Part shown: one piece after another, positions 1 to 8,491 of the stretch | How the letters are laid out: each line of letters starts with the position of its first letter | How positions within the stretch are numbered: position 1 is the stretch's first letter | Assembly (NCBI RefSeq): GCF_017313085.1 | Contig: NZ_JAFLNF010000007.1 | Location: 186,001-250,000 of the forward strand | Reading direction: 5' to 3' | Length of the DNA: 64,000 nucleotides | Source: Roseibium limicola | Lineage (GTDB): Bacteria; Pseudomonadota; Alphaproteobacteria; Rhizobiales; Stappiaceae | The notes under the pieces: model-generated | Told to the model about the DNA's origin: nothing | The model's input: the letters and a program-made list of their open reading frames with translations, nothing else | The model's database searches: none | Translations under genes and position numbers: made by a program

Positions 1-1
1 G

Positions 2-847
2 CCCTACGCCCCTTGGGCAGACCGAACCGGCCAGCTGTCAATTCTGCGTCTGCTGGTGTTCATTGCTCTGCTGATCCCGGGCGTCTCGATCCTGTCCGAC
101 CTGTTTTTCGGCCCGATCAGACCGGAGCCTTACGAACATGCGCTGCATGAGATGGGGGAATGGGCCGTCCGCTTTCTGATCGTCTCACTGGCCGTCACCC
201 CGGCTCGCCGGATCTTTCGCTGGAACAAGATCATCGGCGTTCGGCGGATGATCGGCCTGGCAGCCCTGGGCTACGGCCTCCTTCATCTGGTTCTCTACAT
301 GGCGCAAGAGAATTTCGATCTGGCGAAGGTCGTGTCCGAGATCGTTCTGCGGATCTACCTAACCATCGGATTTGTCGCGCTTCTCGGGCTCATCGCGCTC
401 GGTGCCACATCCTTTGACAAGGCTGTCCGCAAGATGGGGCGGCGCTGGACCCAACTGCACAAGGCCGCCTATTCGATCGCCTTTCTGGCGCTGCTGCATT
501 ACTTCTTGCAGTCAAAGGCCGACGTTTATGCGCCCACCCTGCTTACTGGGGTATTCGTGCTGTTGATGCTGTACCGCATTGCCGTCTGGCGCAAACTGCC
601 AATCGACAATGTGCTGACGCTGATCGCTGTGGCCACTCTGGCCGCCTGTGCGACGGCCGGTCTGGAATATGCCTGGTATGCGCTTGCAACCAATCTACCG
701 GCCGAGCGAGTGTTTTCAGCAAACTTCTCCCTCGCTTACACATGGCGTCCTGCCATCTGGGTCGGCGTTGGTGGTCTTGCAGTTGCAGGTCTGAAAATAC
801 TTGTCTGGGCCACCGGACAGACCATAGGCCGGTTGAAGTCCGCCTGA
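2..847 (+). CDS. msrQ: MsrQ-type heme membrane subunit, 5' end cut by window edge
   Basis: Membrane subunit of the MsrPQ system, which passes electrons from the respiratory chain to the periplasmic methionine sulfoxide reductase MsrP. The translation shows about six hydrophobic helices and the YedZ/ferric-reductase pattern, with heme-ligand histidine candidates in YGLLHLVLYM and in the QLHKAAYS...LLHYF segment. The frame is open to the first base of the window and the extra residues (PYAPWADRTGQ...) resemble the family's usual N-terminus, so the GTG at 56 is probably internal and the true start lies upstream. msrP would be expected just upstream, outside the window. The gene converges on the cyclic-nucleotide-binding gene with a 17-bp gap. 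Confidence 0.85.
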   Translation, partial: PYAPWADRTGQLSILRLLVFIALLIPGVSILSDLFFGPIRPEPYEHALHEMGEWAVRFLIVSLAVTPARRIFRWNKIIGVRRMIGLAALGYGLLHLVLYMAQENFDLAKVVSEIVLRIYLTIGFVALLGLIALGATSFDKAVRKMGRRWTQLHKAAYSIAFLALLHYFLQSKADVYAPTLLTGVFVLLMLYRIAVWRKLPIDNVLTLIAVATLAACATAGLEYAWYALATNLPAERVFSANFSLAYTWRPAIWVGVGGLAVAGLKILVWATGQTIGRLKSA

Positions 848-864
848 AACGCTCCCGGAGCGCC

Positions 865-1350
865 TTAGTCCAGCTTGTCGCCGGCAATGCGCTGAAGTTC
901 GGCAATCCGCTCGCCGATAGGCCTCAGGGCCGAAACGGTAGTCTGAAAGCGTTGGGCCTGCTTGTTGAACAGCCGCTGCGCCAACTCCGGATATTCTTGA
1001 ACCATCCGCTTGAACAGCGCCCGGCGGATGCGGATGACTCGAACTCCACCAACAGCGACAGCACGGCAAGGCCGCTTGGTATCGACTAATAGAGCGGTTT
1101 CACCCAGCAGTGTTCCAACGGTGGCCTTGTCGACTTCATCGAAGCCATCCGGGCCGCGCTTCAGCAGGCTGACCGCCCCCTCAGCGACCACAAGGCCGCC
1201 ATCGGCGCGCTCGCCCTCATCGAACAAGGTAGAGCCACTGCGATAATCCAGGCTCTCCGCGCTAAACGCGAGCAACCGCAAATGGTCGTCGGCGAAGTCG
1301 GCGAACACAGGGATCTGCTGCAAGAGGCTGATGTCGTCAGTGAGGCTCAT
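865..1350 (-). CDS. Cyclic nucleotide-binding domain protein
   Basis: A 161-residue protein made almost entirely of one Crp-type cyclic-nucleotide-binding fold. The phosphate-binding-cassette-like stretch LLGETALLVDTKRPCRAVA lies at about residues 82-100. There is no helix-turn-helix, so it is not a Crp/Fnr transcription factor; it resembles a regulatory subunit. ATG 1350 is taken as the start; a TTG two codons upstream is possible. It lies 105 bp downstream of an orphan response regulator on the same strand. From memory, Brucella OtpR/CenR-type regulators sit beside a comparable protein annotated as a cAMP-dependent kinase regulatory subunit, so the pair may work together (inference). Confidence 0.75.
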   Translation of the reverse strand: MSLTDDISLLQQIPVFADFADDHLRLLAFSAESLDYRSGSTLFDEGERADGGLVVAEGAVSLLKRGPDGFDEVDKATVGTLLGETALLVDTKRPCRAVAVGGVRVIRIRRALFKRMVQEYPELAQRLFNKQAQRFQTTVSALRPIGERIAELQRIAGDKLD

Positions 1351-1455
1351 GATCAAGCTTTACGATGCTTCGCTCAGACGGTCCAGAGTTTGTACTCTCC
1401 CAAGTGGCAACCGCACACATTTAGAAGAGCCCCGCTCCGGACCGCGATTGGAAAC

Positions 1456-2139
1456 TCAAGGCACCAGCTTGTATCCACCGGCTTCCGTCACCAACAGCTC
1501 GGCGTTGGACGGATCTCGTTCAATCTTCTGCCGCAAGCGATAGATATGCGTTTCCAGCGTATGTGTGGTCACGCCGGAATTGTAGCCCCAAACCTCGTGC
1601 AACAGAATATCGCGCGTCACAGGCTTTTCACCAGCGCGATACAGGAACTTCAGGATCGAGGTTTCCTTTTCCGTCAGCCGGACCTTGCCGCCATCATCGT
1701 CCTGCATGAGCTTGGCCGCCGGACGAAACGAAAACCGTCCGATAGCGAAGGTCGCGTCTTCGCTCTGCTCGTGTTGACGCAGGTGTGCCCGAATGCGGGC
1801 CAGCAAAACGGCGAACTTGAACGGCTTGGTAACGTAATCATTGGCGCCGGCTTCCAGGCCAAGGATCGTGTCGCTGTCGCCGTCATGCCCCGTCAGCATG
1901 ATGACCGGAGCCTTGAAGTCGTTCTTGCGCAGAAGCTTGACCGCTTCCCGGCCATCAATATCCGGCAGGCCGACATCCATCAAAAGCAGGTCCACATGTT
2001 CCGACTTGGCCATCTTGAGGCCCGATGATGCAGAATCTGCCTGCAAAGTCGCGAACTCATCATACAAAGAGAGCTGCTCCACAAGAGCTTCACGCAACTG
2101 CGTATCATCATCGATGATCAAAATGGTACGTGCGGTCAT
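1456..2139 (-). CDS. OmpR/PhoB-family response regulator (orphan, CenR/OtpR-like)
   Basis: A 227-residue two-domain regulator. The N-terminal receiver has the acidic cluster IIDDD near residue 10, the phospho-acceptor aspartate in LLLMDVGLPD near residue 56 and the conserved lysine in VTKPF. The C-terminal winged helix carries the typical THTLETHIYRLRQKIE recognition segment. ATG 2139 is chosen because a GAGGGA ribosome site lies just upstream. No histidine kinase is adjacent. The neighbours are a cyclic-nucleotide-binding protein downstream and a divergent L,D-transpeptidase, which fits a cell-envelope regulator of the CenR/OtpR kind. That assignment is inference; the OmpR family is clear. 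Confidence 0.9.
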   Translation of the reverse strand: MTARTILIIDDDTQLREALVEQLSLYDEFATLQADSASSGLKMAKSEHVDLLLMDVGLPDIDGREAVKLLRKNDFKAPVIMLTGHDGDSDTILGLEAGANDYVTKPFKFAVLLARIRAHLRQHEQSEDATFAIGRFSFRPAAKLMQDDDGGKVRLTEKETSILKFLYRAGEKPVTRDILLHEVWGYNSGVTTHTLETHIYRLRQKIERDPSNAELLVTEAGGYKLVP

Positions 2140-2284
2140 TGAGTTTCCCTCGTTCGCTCCCTGCGGCGATAACCGCAACGTATCAATATGCTTTCCCAAT
2201 AATATGGGAGGCCTCACATGTTTGTGCGAGGTAAATCATCGCTGGACAACCGCCGCTTCGTCAATTCTTGTTCACGCAGCCTTT

Positions 2285-2875
2285 ATGGCAACTTTACTGA
2301 AACCAGCCTATCGCCTCTTCAAGCTACATGACACCCGGAGCGTCCCCTTGAACAAATTGGCCGGAGAGTTGAGCGTCCATGCCCTCACGCCCAAATCGAC
2401 CCGCGGTATCCTGACCTGCGGAGCGCTCACGGTTCCATGTGCTCTTGGGCGCACCGGCCGCACTGCGCGCAAGTCGGAAGGCGACGGTGCAACACCATTA
2501 GGACGGTTTGAGCTGATGAGCGTCCTCTACCGACCCGACCGCGGCCTGCGTCCGAAGACGGTGTTGCCCGTCACACCCTTGGCTGCGACCGACGGATGGT
2601 GTGACGACCCGGCCCATCCGCATTACAATCAACCAGTCGACCTTCCCTTCGCCGCCGGGCATGAAGTCCTGTGGCGGGAGGATCGTCTCTACGATATTGT
2701 CGTGTTATTAAATCAGAATATGTTCCCGGCGGTGCCTGGACGCGGCAGCGCAATCTTTTTTCACATCGCCCGGGAAGGCTATAGCCCCACCGAGGGATGC
2801 GTGGCAGTTGCCCCCTCTCACATGCGGGCAATCCTGGAGCGCGTGCAACCAGGGGCTCATATAAACATTCGCTAG
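2285..2875 (+). CDS. L,D-transpeptidase (YkuD) family protein
   Basis: A YkuD-fold L,D-transpeptidase of about 196 residues, a family that forms 3-3 crosslinks in peptidoglycan or anchors proteins to it. The catalytic signature is visible as HIAREGYSPTEGCVAV near the C-terminus, with the nucleophilic cysteine in EGC. The segment GDGATPLGRFEL is also typical. There is no classical signal peptide, as in the compact members of this subfamily. ATG 2285 is used; a TTG near 2369 would give a shorter protein that matches the family start better (SVHALTPKSTRG...), so the start is uncertain. It is divergent from the response-regulator gene. Confidence 0.85.
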   Translation: MATLLKPAYRLFKLHDTRSVPLNKLAGELSVHALTPKSTRGILTCGALTVPCALGRTGRTARKSEGDGATPLGRFELMSVLYRPDRGLRPKTVLPVTPLAATDGWCDDPAHPHYNQPVDLPFAAGHEVLWREDRLYDIVVLLNQNMFPAVPGRGSAIFFHIAREGYSPTEGCVAVAPSHMRAILERVQPGAHINIR

Positions 2876-2915
2876 ACGCGGCGGCTGAGCGCCGAACAGT
2901 ACAGAAGAGGTGGCC

Positions 2916-3821
2916 ATGCGCTGGAAGGGACGTCGCGGCAGCGGCAATGTCGAGGACAGACGCAGTTTTCGGACTGCTGGAAGATCAATGCGCTTCCCCA
3001 TGCCACGCGGCAAGACAACCCGTCGTGGCGGTGGCATCGGTCTCGGCGGTATTGTCGTCGTTTTGCTGATTTCCTGGGTGACAGGCGTCAATCCTTTGAC
3101 ATTGCTAGGACTCGACCAGGGGCAGTCCTACGACAGCGGTCCCCAGCAAAGTTCCACGACGGCAACCAGCCCACGAAGCGACGAGACTGCAAAATTTGTC
3201 TCCGTCGTTCTGGCAGACACCGAAAACACCTGGAACGATTTGCTCGCTCAGAACGGCATGACCTATCCGGAGCCGAAGCTGGTTCTGTTTAGCGATGCGG
3301 TCCGTTCCGCCTGCGGTCAGGCCAGCTCGGCAGTCGGCCCGTTTTACTGCAGTCAGGACAGCAAGATCTACATCGACCTGACCTTTTACCGCCAGCTTGC
3401 CAACCAATTGCAGGCCCCCGGTGACTTCGCCCAAGCGTACGTTCTGGCCCATGAAGTCGGCCATCATCTGCAAAATGTTCTGGGCGTTCTGCCTGAATTC
3501 CACAAGGCCCGCCGGGGCATGAGCGAACGCGATGCCAATGCGCTCTCCGTCCGGGTTGAATTGCAGGCTGACTGCTTTGCCGGCATCTGGGCGCATTTCG
3601 CCGCCCAGCAACAAGGCTTTGTTGAAGATGGCGACATCGAAGAAGCCCTTAACGCCGCCAGCCGCATCGGCGACGATACGTTGCAAAAGCAAGCTCGTGG
3701 CTATGTGGTGCCGGAATCCTTCAATCACGGCACGTCCGAACAGCGGGTTCGTTGGTTCCGTGAGGGGTTCAAATCTGGTCGCATCCAGGCCTGTGACACC
3801 TTCAGCACCGATCGCCTGTAA
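2916..3821 (+). CDS. YpfJ-family neutral zinc metallopeptidase
   Basis: A 301-residue protein of the putative neutral zinc metallopeptidase family (YpfJ). The N-terminus MRWKGRRGSGNVEDRRS is the family hallmark, followed by one membrane segment (GIGLGGIVVVLLISWVTG). The zinc-binding motif HEVGHH lies about residues 179-184, with downstream ELQADCFAGIWAH supplying the third ligand. ATG 2916 is preferred over GTG 2910 because an AGAGG site is correctly spaced. It is probably membrane-anchored with an extracytoplasmic catalytic domain; the substrate is unknown. Confidence 0.88.
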   Translation: MRWKGRRGSGNVEDRRSFRTAGRSMRFPMPRGKTTRRGGGIGLGGIVVVLLISWVTGVNPLTLLGLDQGQSYDSGPQQSSTTATSPRSDETAKFVSVVLADTENTWNDLLAQNGMTYPEPKLVLFSDAVRSACGQASSAVGPFYCSQDSKIYIDLTFYRQLANQLQAPGDFAQAYVLAHEVGHHLQNVLGVLPEFHKARRGMSERDANALSVRVELQADCFAGIWAHFAAQQQGFVEDGDIEEALNAASRIGDDTLQKQARGYVVPESFNHGTSEQRVRWFREGFKSGRIQACDTFSTDRL

Positions 3822-3935
3822 TAAAGATGCGCCTGACGGCCGTTTACCCAAGCCGCAATTCCTGAGTTCCGTGCAGGGCAGCTTTGCTTGCGGGCTCTAG
3901 CAATTCGGCAATCTTTCCGCCATATAGAAGCTTCA

Positions 3936-3973
3936 ACCGGCTCTGGAAGTGCAGCCACTTTTCCAGAACCGGT
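3936..3973 (+). promoter_or_regulatory. Long imperfect hairpin upstream of dapF
   Basis: Sequence between the zinc peptidase gene and dapF folds into a long stem: ACCGG pairs with CCGGT, CTGGAA with TTCCAG and GTG with CAC around a CAGC loop, with small internal bulges. No run of T follows, so it is not a standard intrinsic terminator. It lies about 50 bp before the dapF start codon and could be a leader element or the 3' stabiliser of the upstream transcript. Function is unknown. Confidence 0.35.
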
Positions 3974-4021
3974 CCAAACCCCCTAGACTTAACGATTGAT
4001 CTGACGGACAGGCAGGCGCAG

Positions 4022-4936
4022 ATGCGCAGACCCTTTTTGAAAATGAACGGCCTCGGCAACGATTTTGTCGTCTGGGATGCCCGCGACACCAGGCTTGTGC
4101 TTACGCCGGAAATCATCGCCAAACTCGGGTCGCGCGACACCGGCATCGGCTTCGATCAGATGATCACCGTCGAACGCTCGACTGTCTCGGGCGTTGATGC
4201 CTTCATGCGCATTCACAATTGCGACGGATCCCAGGTCGACGCCTGCGGCAATGCCACCCGCTGCGTCGGACGCCTGCTGTTGGAAGAAAGCGGCAAGGAC
4301 GCCGTGATGATCCAGACCAATGCAGGGCTTTTGAGCGCCACGGCAGCGGGCGCGCCGCGTGAGATCACCGTCGATATGGGCAAGCCGCGCGTCAATTGGG
4401 ATCAGATCCCGCTGGCAGAAGAATTCGCCGACACGCGTGCCATCGAGCTGCAGATCGGCCCGATCGATGATCCAATCCTGCACACCCCTGCGGTCGTCAA
4501 CATGGGCAACCCGCACGGCATCTTCTGGGTCAAGGACATTGAGGCCTATGACCTGAGCAAGGTCGGGCCGCTGCTGGAACATCATCCGGTTTTCCCGGAA
4601 GGAGCGAATATTTCGCTGGCTCAATTTATCGGCAAGGACGAAATTCGGGTGAAGGTCTGGGAACGTGGCGTCGGCCTGACGCAGGCCTGTGGAACGGCCG
4701 CTTGCGCCGTTGCCGTGGCAGCCGTGCGCGACACCCGCGCTGGTCGCAAGTCGAAGATTCATTTGCCCGGCGGCATTTTGAACATCGAATGGCGCGAGAG
4801 CGACAGCCATGTGATGATGAGTGGCCCGACCGAGATTGAATTCGAAGGTGAAGTCGATCTGGAAACAATCGAGTGGACCAAGACCGCACCCGGCGACAAT
4901 GATCAGGCACAGGAAGCGACCGGAGGTGCTGCGTGA
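4022..4936 (+). CDS. dapF: Diaminopimelate epimerase
   Basis: Converts LL-diaminopimelate to meso-diaminopimelate, the precursor of lysine and of the peptidoglycan crosslinking residue. The 304-residue translation has both catalytic cysteines in their usual contexts, ACGNATRC near residue 77 and QACGTAACA near residue 223, and the family N-terminus [18 protein letters not shown] 4022 is the family-consistent start although the frame is open further upstream. Its stop overlaps the GTG start of mtaB, so the two are translationally coupled. The C-terminal tail after EWTK is longer than usual and low in complexity. Confidence 0.95.
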   Translation: MRRPFLKMNGLGNDFVVWDARDTRLVLTPEIIAKLGSRDTGIGFDQMITVERSTVSGVDAFMRIHNCDGSQVDACGNATRCVGRLLLEESGKDAVMIQTNAGLLSATAAGAPREITVDMGKPRVNWDQIPLAEEFADTRAIELQIGPIDDPILHTPAVVNMGNPHGIFWVKDIEAYDLSKVGPLLEHHPVFPEGANISLAQFIGKDEIRVKVWERGVGLTQACGTAACAVAVAAVRDTRAGRKSKIHLPGGILNIEWRESDSHVMMSGPTEIEFEGEVDLETIEWTKTAPGDNDQAQEATGGAA

Positions 4937-6201
4937 GCATCGACGTCGTTACCTTTGGTTGTCGCCTGAATTCCTATGAATCCGAGGTCATGAAGCGCGA
5001 GGCGGAAGCCGCCGGGCTGAAAGACGCCATCCTGATCAACACCTGCGCCGTGACCAACGAAGCCGTGCGTCAGGCCCGTCAGGCTGTGCGCAAGGCGCGG
5101 CGCGACAACCCGGAAGCCCGCATTATCGTCACTGGCTGTGCCGCTCAGACGGAAAGCGCCACCTTCTCCGAAATGGGCGAAGTTGATCTGGTGCTCGGCA
5201 ACACGGAAAAGCTGGAACGCAAGTCCTACGAAAGCGTCGCCGCCTTTGGCATCGACGAGAGCGAAAAGGTCCGCGTCAACGACATCATGAGTGTCGAGGA
5301 GACCGCGGGCCATCTGATTGACGGGCTGGAAGGTCGCGCCCGCGCTTTCGTTCAGGTGCAGAACGGCTGCGATCACCGCTGCACCTTCTGCATCATCCCC
5401 TACGGCCGTGGCAATTCCCGCTCTGTCCCGATGGGTGTCGTGATCGACCAGATCCGCCGTCTCGTTGAAAACGGCTACAACGAGATTGTCCTCACCGGCG
5501 TCGATATCACCTCCTATGGCTCTGATTTGCCCGGCACACCTAAACTCGGAACGCTGACGGCGAAGATCCTCAAGATGGTGCCGGAACTGAAGCGCCTGCG
5601 CCTGTCTTCCATTGACAGCATCGAGGCCGATGACGACCTGATGCGGGTGATTGCCGAAGACGAGCGGCTGATGCCCCACTTCCATCTGTCGCTTCAGGCA
5701 GGCGACGACATGATCCTGAAGCGGATGAAACGGCGCCACCTGCGGGCCGACACCATTGCCTTCTGCGAAGAAGTGCGCCGAATGCGCCCGGATGTGGTGT
5801 TCGGCGCCGACATCATTGCCGGGTTTCCGACCGAAACCGAAGAGATGTTCCTCAACTCCCTGCGCATCATCGACGAATGCGGGCTGACCCATCTGCATGT
5901 CTTCCCGTTTTCACCGCGCCCCGGCACGCCGGCGGCACGCATGCCGCAGCTGGCACGCCCGATCATCAAGGAACGCGGCGCCCGGCTACGAGCCCGGGGC
6001 GAAGAAGTTCTGAAGGCACATCTCGCTGGCGAAGTCGGTAAGACCCTGCCTGTCCTGATCGAAAAGGAAGGCCTGGGACGCACGGAAGCCTTCACCCAGA
6101 CGGAGCTTTCCGGTGGCGTGGCCGGCGAGATCCTGACCGTGAAAATCACCGGACACAGCGACCGCCACCTTCTGGGTGATGTGGTATCGAAAGCAGCCTG
6201 A
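4933..6201 (+). CDS. mtaB: tRNA t6A37 methylthiotransferase MtaB
   Basis: A radical SAM enzyme of 422 residues that adds a methylthio group to N6-threonylcarbamoyladenosine at position 37 of ANN-decoding tRNAs. The N-terminal UPF0004 domain has cysteines in TFGCRLN, NTCAV and TGCAAQ that hold the auxiliary cluster. The radical SAM motif is [15 protein letters not shown] near residue 144. GTG 4933 overlaps the dapF stop by four bases. The dapF-mtaB-ftsY order is common in alphaproteobacteria. Confidence 0.94.
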   Translation: MSIDVVTFGCRLNSYESEVMKREAEAAGLKDAILINTCAVTNEAVRQARQAVRKARRDNPEARIIVTGCAAQTESATFSEMGEVDLVLGNTEKLERKSYESVAAFGIDESEKVRVNDIMSVEETAGHLIDGLEGRARAFVQVQNGCDHRCTFCIIPYGRGNSRSVPMGVVIDQIRRLVENGYNEIVLTGVDITSYGSDLPGTPKLGTLTAKILKMVPELKRLRLSSIDSIEADDDLMRVIAEDERLMPHFHLSLQAGDDMILKRMKRRHLRADTIAFCEEVRRMRPDVVFGADIIAGFPTETEEMFLNSLRIIDECGLTHLHVFPFSPRPGTPAARMPQLARPIIKERGARLRARGEEVLKAHLAGEVGKTLPVLIEKEGLGRTEAFTQTELSGGVAGEILTVKITGHSDRHLLGDVVSKAA

Positions 6202-6250
6202 TCATTTCCGATCCGGCTGCACCTGTTGACTGACATTCAAGGCATTTTCC

Positions 6251-7579
6251 ATGAGCGAAACCAAGCGCGGATTTTTCGGACGTCTCTTCGGTGCGAAGGA
6301 CGACAAACCCGAAAGTGCTCCGGAAGACGTCAAGACCGACAGCCCCGCCGAGGACACCGCGTCAGAGACGGATGCATCCGAAACGCCGACTGCTGCTGCA
6401 ATTCCCGACGGCGTCGTACCCGCTGAAGCCCCGCCTGTCCCAGACCCCGGACAGCAGGAAGACGGAGAAGCCGCAGAGCTGCCGCCGCTGACCGGCACCG
6501 CTCCGGCAGAGGCCATCGAGCCAGCAGTGGAAAACGCAGCCTGGCCGGAGCCTGACGTTGCCGCACCTCCTGAGCCGACGCCAGTGACAGAAGCTGAGCC
6601 TGCAGCTGCAACCCCAGTTCCCGCGGAAGCGCCCGTCACTTCGGACGAACCAGACCAGCCAAAACAGTCATGGTTCCACCGCTTGCGTGCAGGTCTGTCC
6701 CGCTCGTCTTCAGCGCTGACCGACGGCATCAGTTCGATATTCACCAAGCGCAAGCTGGATGCCGCCATGCTGGAGGAGCTGGAAGATGTTCTCATCCAGG
6801 CGGATCTGGGCGTCGACACAGCCATGTCGATCACCGAGCGCCTGTCGGATGGTCGCTACAACAAGGAAATCGCTCCGGAAGAAGTCCGCGCCATTCTGGC
6901 CGAGGAAGTCGAAAAAGTGCTCGAGCCGGTGGCAAAGCCGCTGGATCTGAACCGCGGCAACAAGCTTCACGTCGTCCTGATGGTCGGCGTCAACGGCACC
7001 GGCAAGACAACGACAATCGGCAAGCTCTCGCAGAAACTCGCCCGCGAAGGCAAGACAGTGATGCTGGCTGCCGGCGACACGTTCCGCGCCGCTGCCGTTG
7101 AACAGCTGAAGATCTGGGGCGAGCGCACCGGCGCCTCCGTTATCGCCCGCGACACCGGCGCAGATGCAGCCGGATTGGCCTTCGACGCAATGAAGGAAGC
7201 CAAGGAAAAGGGTGTTGATGTTCTCTTGATCGACACTGCCGGCCGTTTGCAGAACCGTACCGAGCTGATGGAGGAGCTGGAAAAGGTCATCCGCGTCATC
7301 AAGAAGCACGACCCGCAAGCCCCGCACGATGTGCTGCTGACGCTGGATGCGACAACCGGCCAGAATGCGCTCAATCAGGTGGAGATCTTCGGCCGTGTTG
7401 CAGGCGTCACCGGCCTTGTCATGACCAAGCTCGACGGCACGGCCCGCGGCGGCATCCTCGTCGCCATCGCCGCCAAGTTCAAACTCCCGGTCCACTTTAT
7501 CGGCATCGGTGAAGGCGTTGAGGACCTGGAACCCTTCTCCGCCAAGGATTTTGCGACAGCTATCGCCGGTGGGGCGTAA
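6251..7579 (+). CDS. ftsY: Signal recognition particle receptor FtsY
   Basis: SRP receptor GTPase that docks ribosome-nascent chain complexes at the Sec translocon. The 442-residue protein starts with an acidic Ala/Pro/Glu-rich A domain (about residues 1-140), followed by the N domain and the G domain. The P-loop is GVNGTGKTTT, with DTAGR and TKLDGTARGG also present. The length is normal for FtsY with a long A domain. It follows mtaB by about 50 bp and is probably in the same operon. The next gene is an AT-rich orphan in place of the septation or cell-division gene often seen here. Confidence 0.96.
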   Translation: MSETKRGFFGRLFGAKDDKPESAPEDVKTDSPAEDTASETDASETPTAAAIPDGVVPAEAPPVPDPGQQEDGEAAELPPLTGTAPAEAIEPAVENAAWPEPDVAAPPEPTPVTEAEPAAATPVPAEAPVTSDEPDQPKQSWFHRLRAGLSRSSSALTDGISSIFTKRKLDAAMLEELEDVLIQADLGVDTAMSITERLSDGRYNKEIAPEEVRAILAEEVEKVLEPVAKPLDLNRGNKLHVVLMVGVNGTGKTTTIGKLSQKLAREGKTVMLAAGDTFRAAAVEQLKIWGERTGASVIARDTGADAAGLAFDAMKEAKEKGVDVLLIDTAGRLQNRTELMEELEKVIRVIKKHDPQAPHDVLLTLDATTGQNALNQVEIFGRVAGVTGLVMTKLDGTARGGILVAIAAKFKLPVHFIGIGEGVEDLEPFSAKDFATAIAGGA

Positions 7580-7758
7580 GGATGGGCGGCCAATACACTC
7601 GCGCTGACAGTCCCTGCAAAAAATTCAGGAAAACGAACGCCATTTTCGCTGATTTCAAATCAACGCGCATAGCAATCTCTCCAAGGTATTTAAGAGATGA
7701 TACATTAGCTCATTAAAACAGTAATTCTTGAGAACAAAAAAACATAAAGAAATTTTTG

Positions 7759-8400
7759 ATGATACCAGAGCATCCTAAGAAACTAGCGAGAATTGGGGCT
7801 ATTTTATCGCTCCTTGGCTCACTTATTTGGATTCAATGGCCTCTTAATCTAGAAGAAGTTAGCCCTGCTGCACTGACAATATTTATGGGTTGCTTAATAA
7901 CATGGGTCGCCATTGAAATAGCAGACCTTCCAAATATCGACAAATCTAGGCAAAACGAAGTAAATCAAGACGCAGAAAAATTGAACTTCATCTTAAAGAA
8001 AATTGATTTTCAGCAATCTTATATATTGAAGAACTATGCAATCGAAACATACATCGAACAACCATCATATGATGGTCTCAAAGAAATTCGAACCTATCAT
8101 GATGAGGATAGATTTCCTTTTCACAATAAGGAAATGCAGAAAGCATTTGATGAGTTTTGTCTGAGTGTAAGTGTGTTTTTGAATGCTCTTTACGGACTTT
8201 ATACAGCGGATGGCCGAGGCAACATAACTTGGCGACCAGGCGGCACAGAATATGTCCCGGAAACAGAATACGAATTAATTAAACAAGAAATTTGTATTAT
8301 AACAGACAAAAAGGTGGATTGCTCGAATAAATGGGACAAATTTCTAATTATCTCAAATAACGCCTTAAAAGGCTCAACTATAAGAATAGAAAAATACTAA
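7759..8400 (+). CDS. Hypothetical AT-rich protein with N-terminal membrane segments
   Basis: A 213-residue protein that I do not recognise. The first 50 residues contain two hydrophobic stretches (IGAILSLLGSLIWIQWPL and AALTIFMGCLITWVAIEIA), so it is probably membrane-anchored with a cytoplasmic remainder rich in Lys, Glu, Asn and Ile. Base composition is visibly much more AT-rich than every flanking gene, codons such as ATA, AAA and TTA are frequent, and the flanks (7580-7758 and 8400-8430) are also AT-rich. ATG 7759 follows a weak AAGAAA site. These features point to recent horizontal acquisition. No integrase or repeat is visible beside it. Confidence 0.6.
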   Translation: MIPEHPKKLARIGAILSLLGSLIWIQWPLNLEEVSPAALTIFMGCLITWVAIEIADLPNIDKSRQNEVNQDAEKLNFILKKIDFQQSYILKNYAIETYIEQPSYDGLKEIRTYHDEDRFPFHNKEMQKAFDEFCLSVSVFLNALYGLYTADGRGNITWRPGGTEYVPETEYELIKQEICIITDKKVDCSNKWDKFLIISNNALKGSTIRIEKY

Positions 8401-8433
8401 ATTAAATATTCATAGATAAACTGGATTCTTCGG

Positions 8434-8459
8434 AAAAACGGGCGCCTTTCGACGCCCGC
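8434..8459 (-). terminator. Intrinsic terminator of acnA
   Basis: CGGGCG (8439-8444) pairs with CGCCCG (8453-8458). Read on the minus strand, the hairpin is followed by a run of T, placing it about 30 bases after the acnA stop. Confidence 0.8.
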
Positions 8460-8491
8460 TCTGATGATCTGACAAAGCTTTGTAAGAAAGC

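Noticed and set aside
1282..2028. Open frame antisense to the response regulator
   Set aside because: The opposite strand carries a complete OmpR-type regulator with all catalytic residues.
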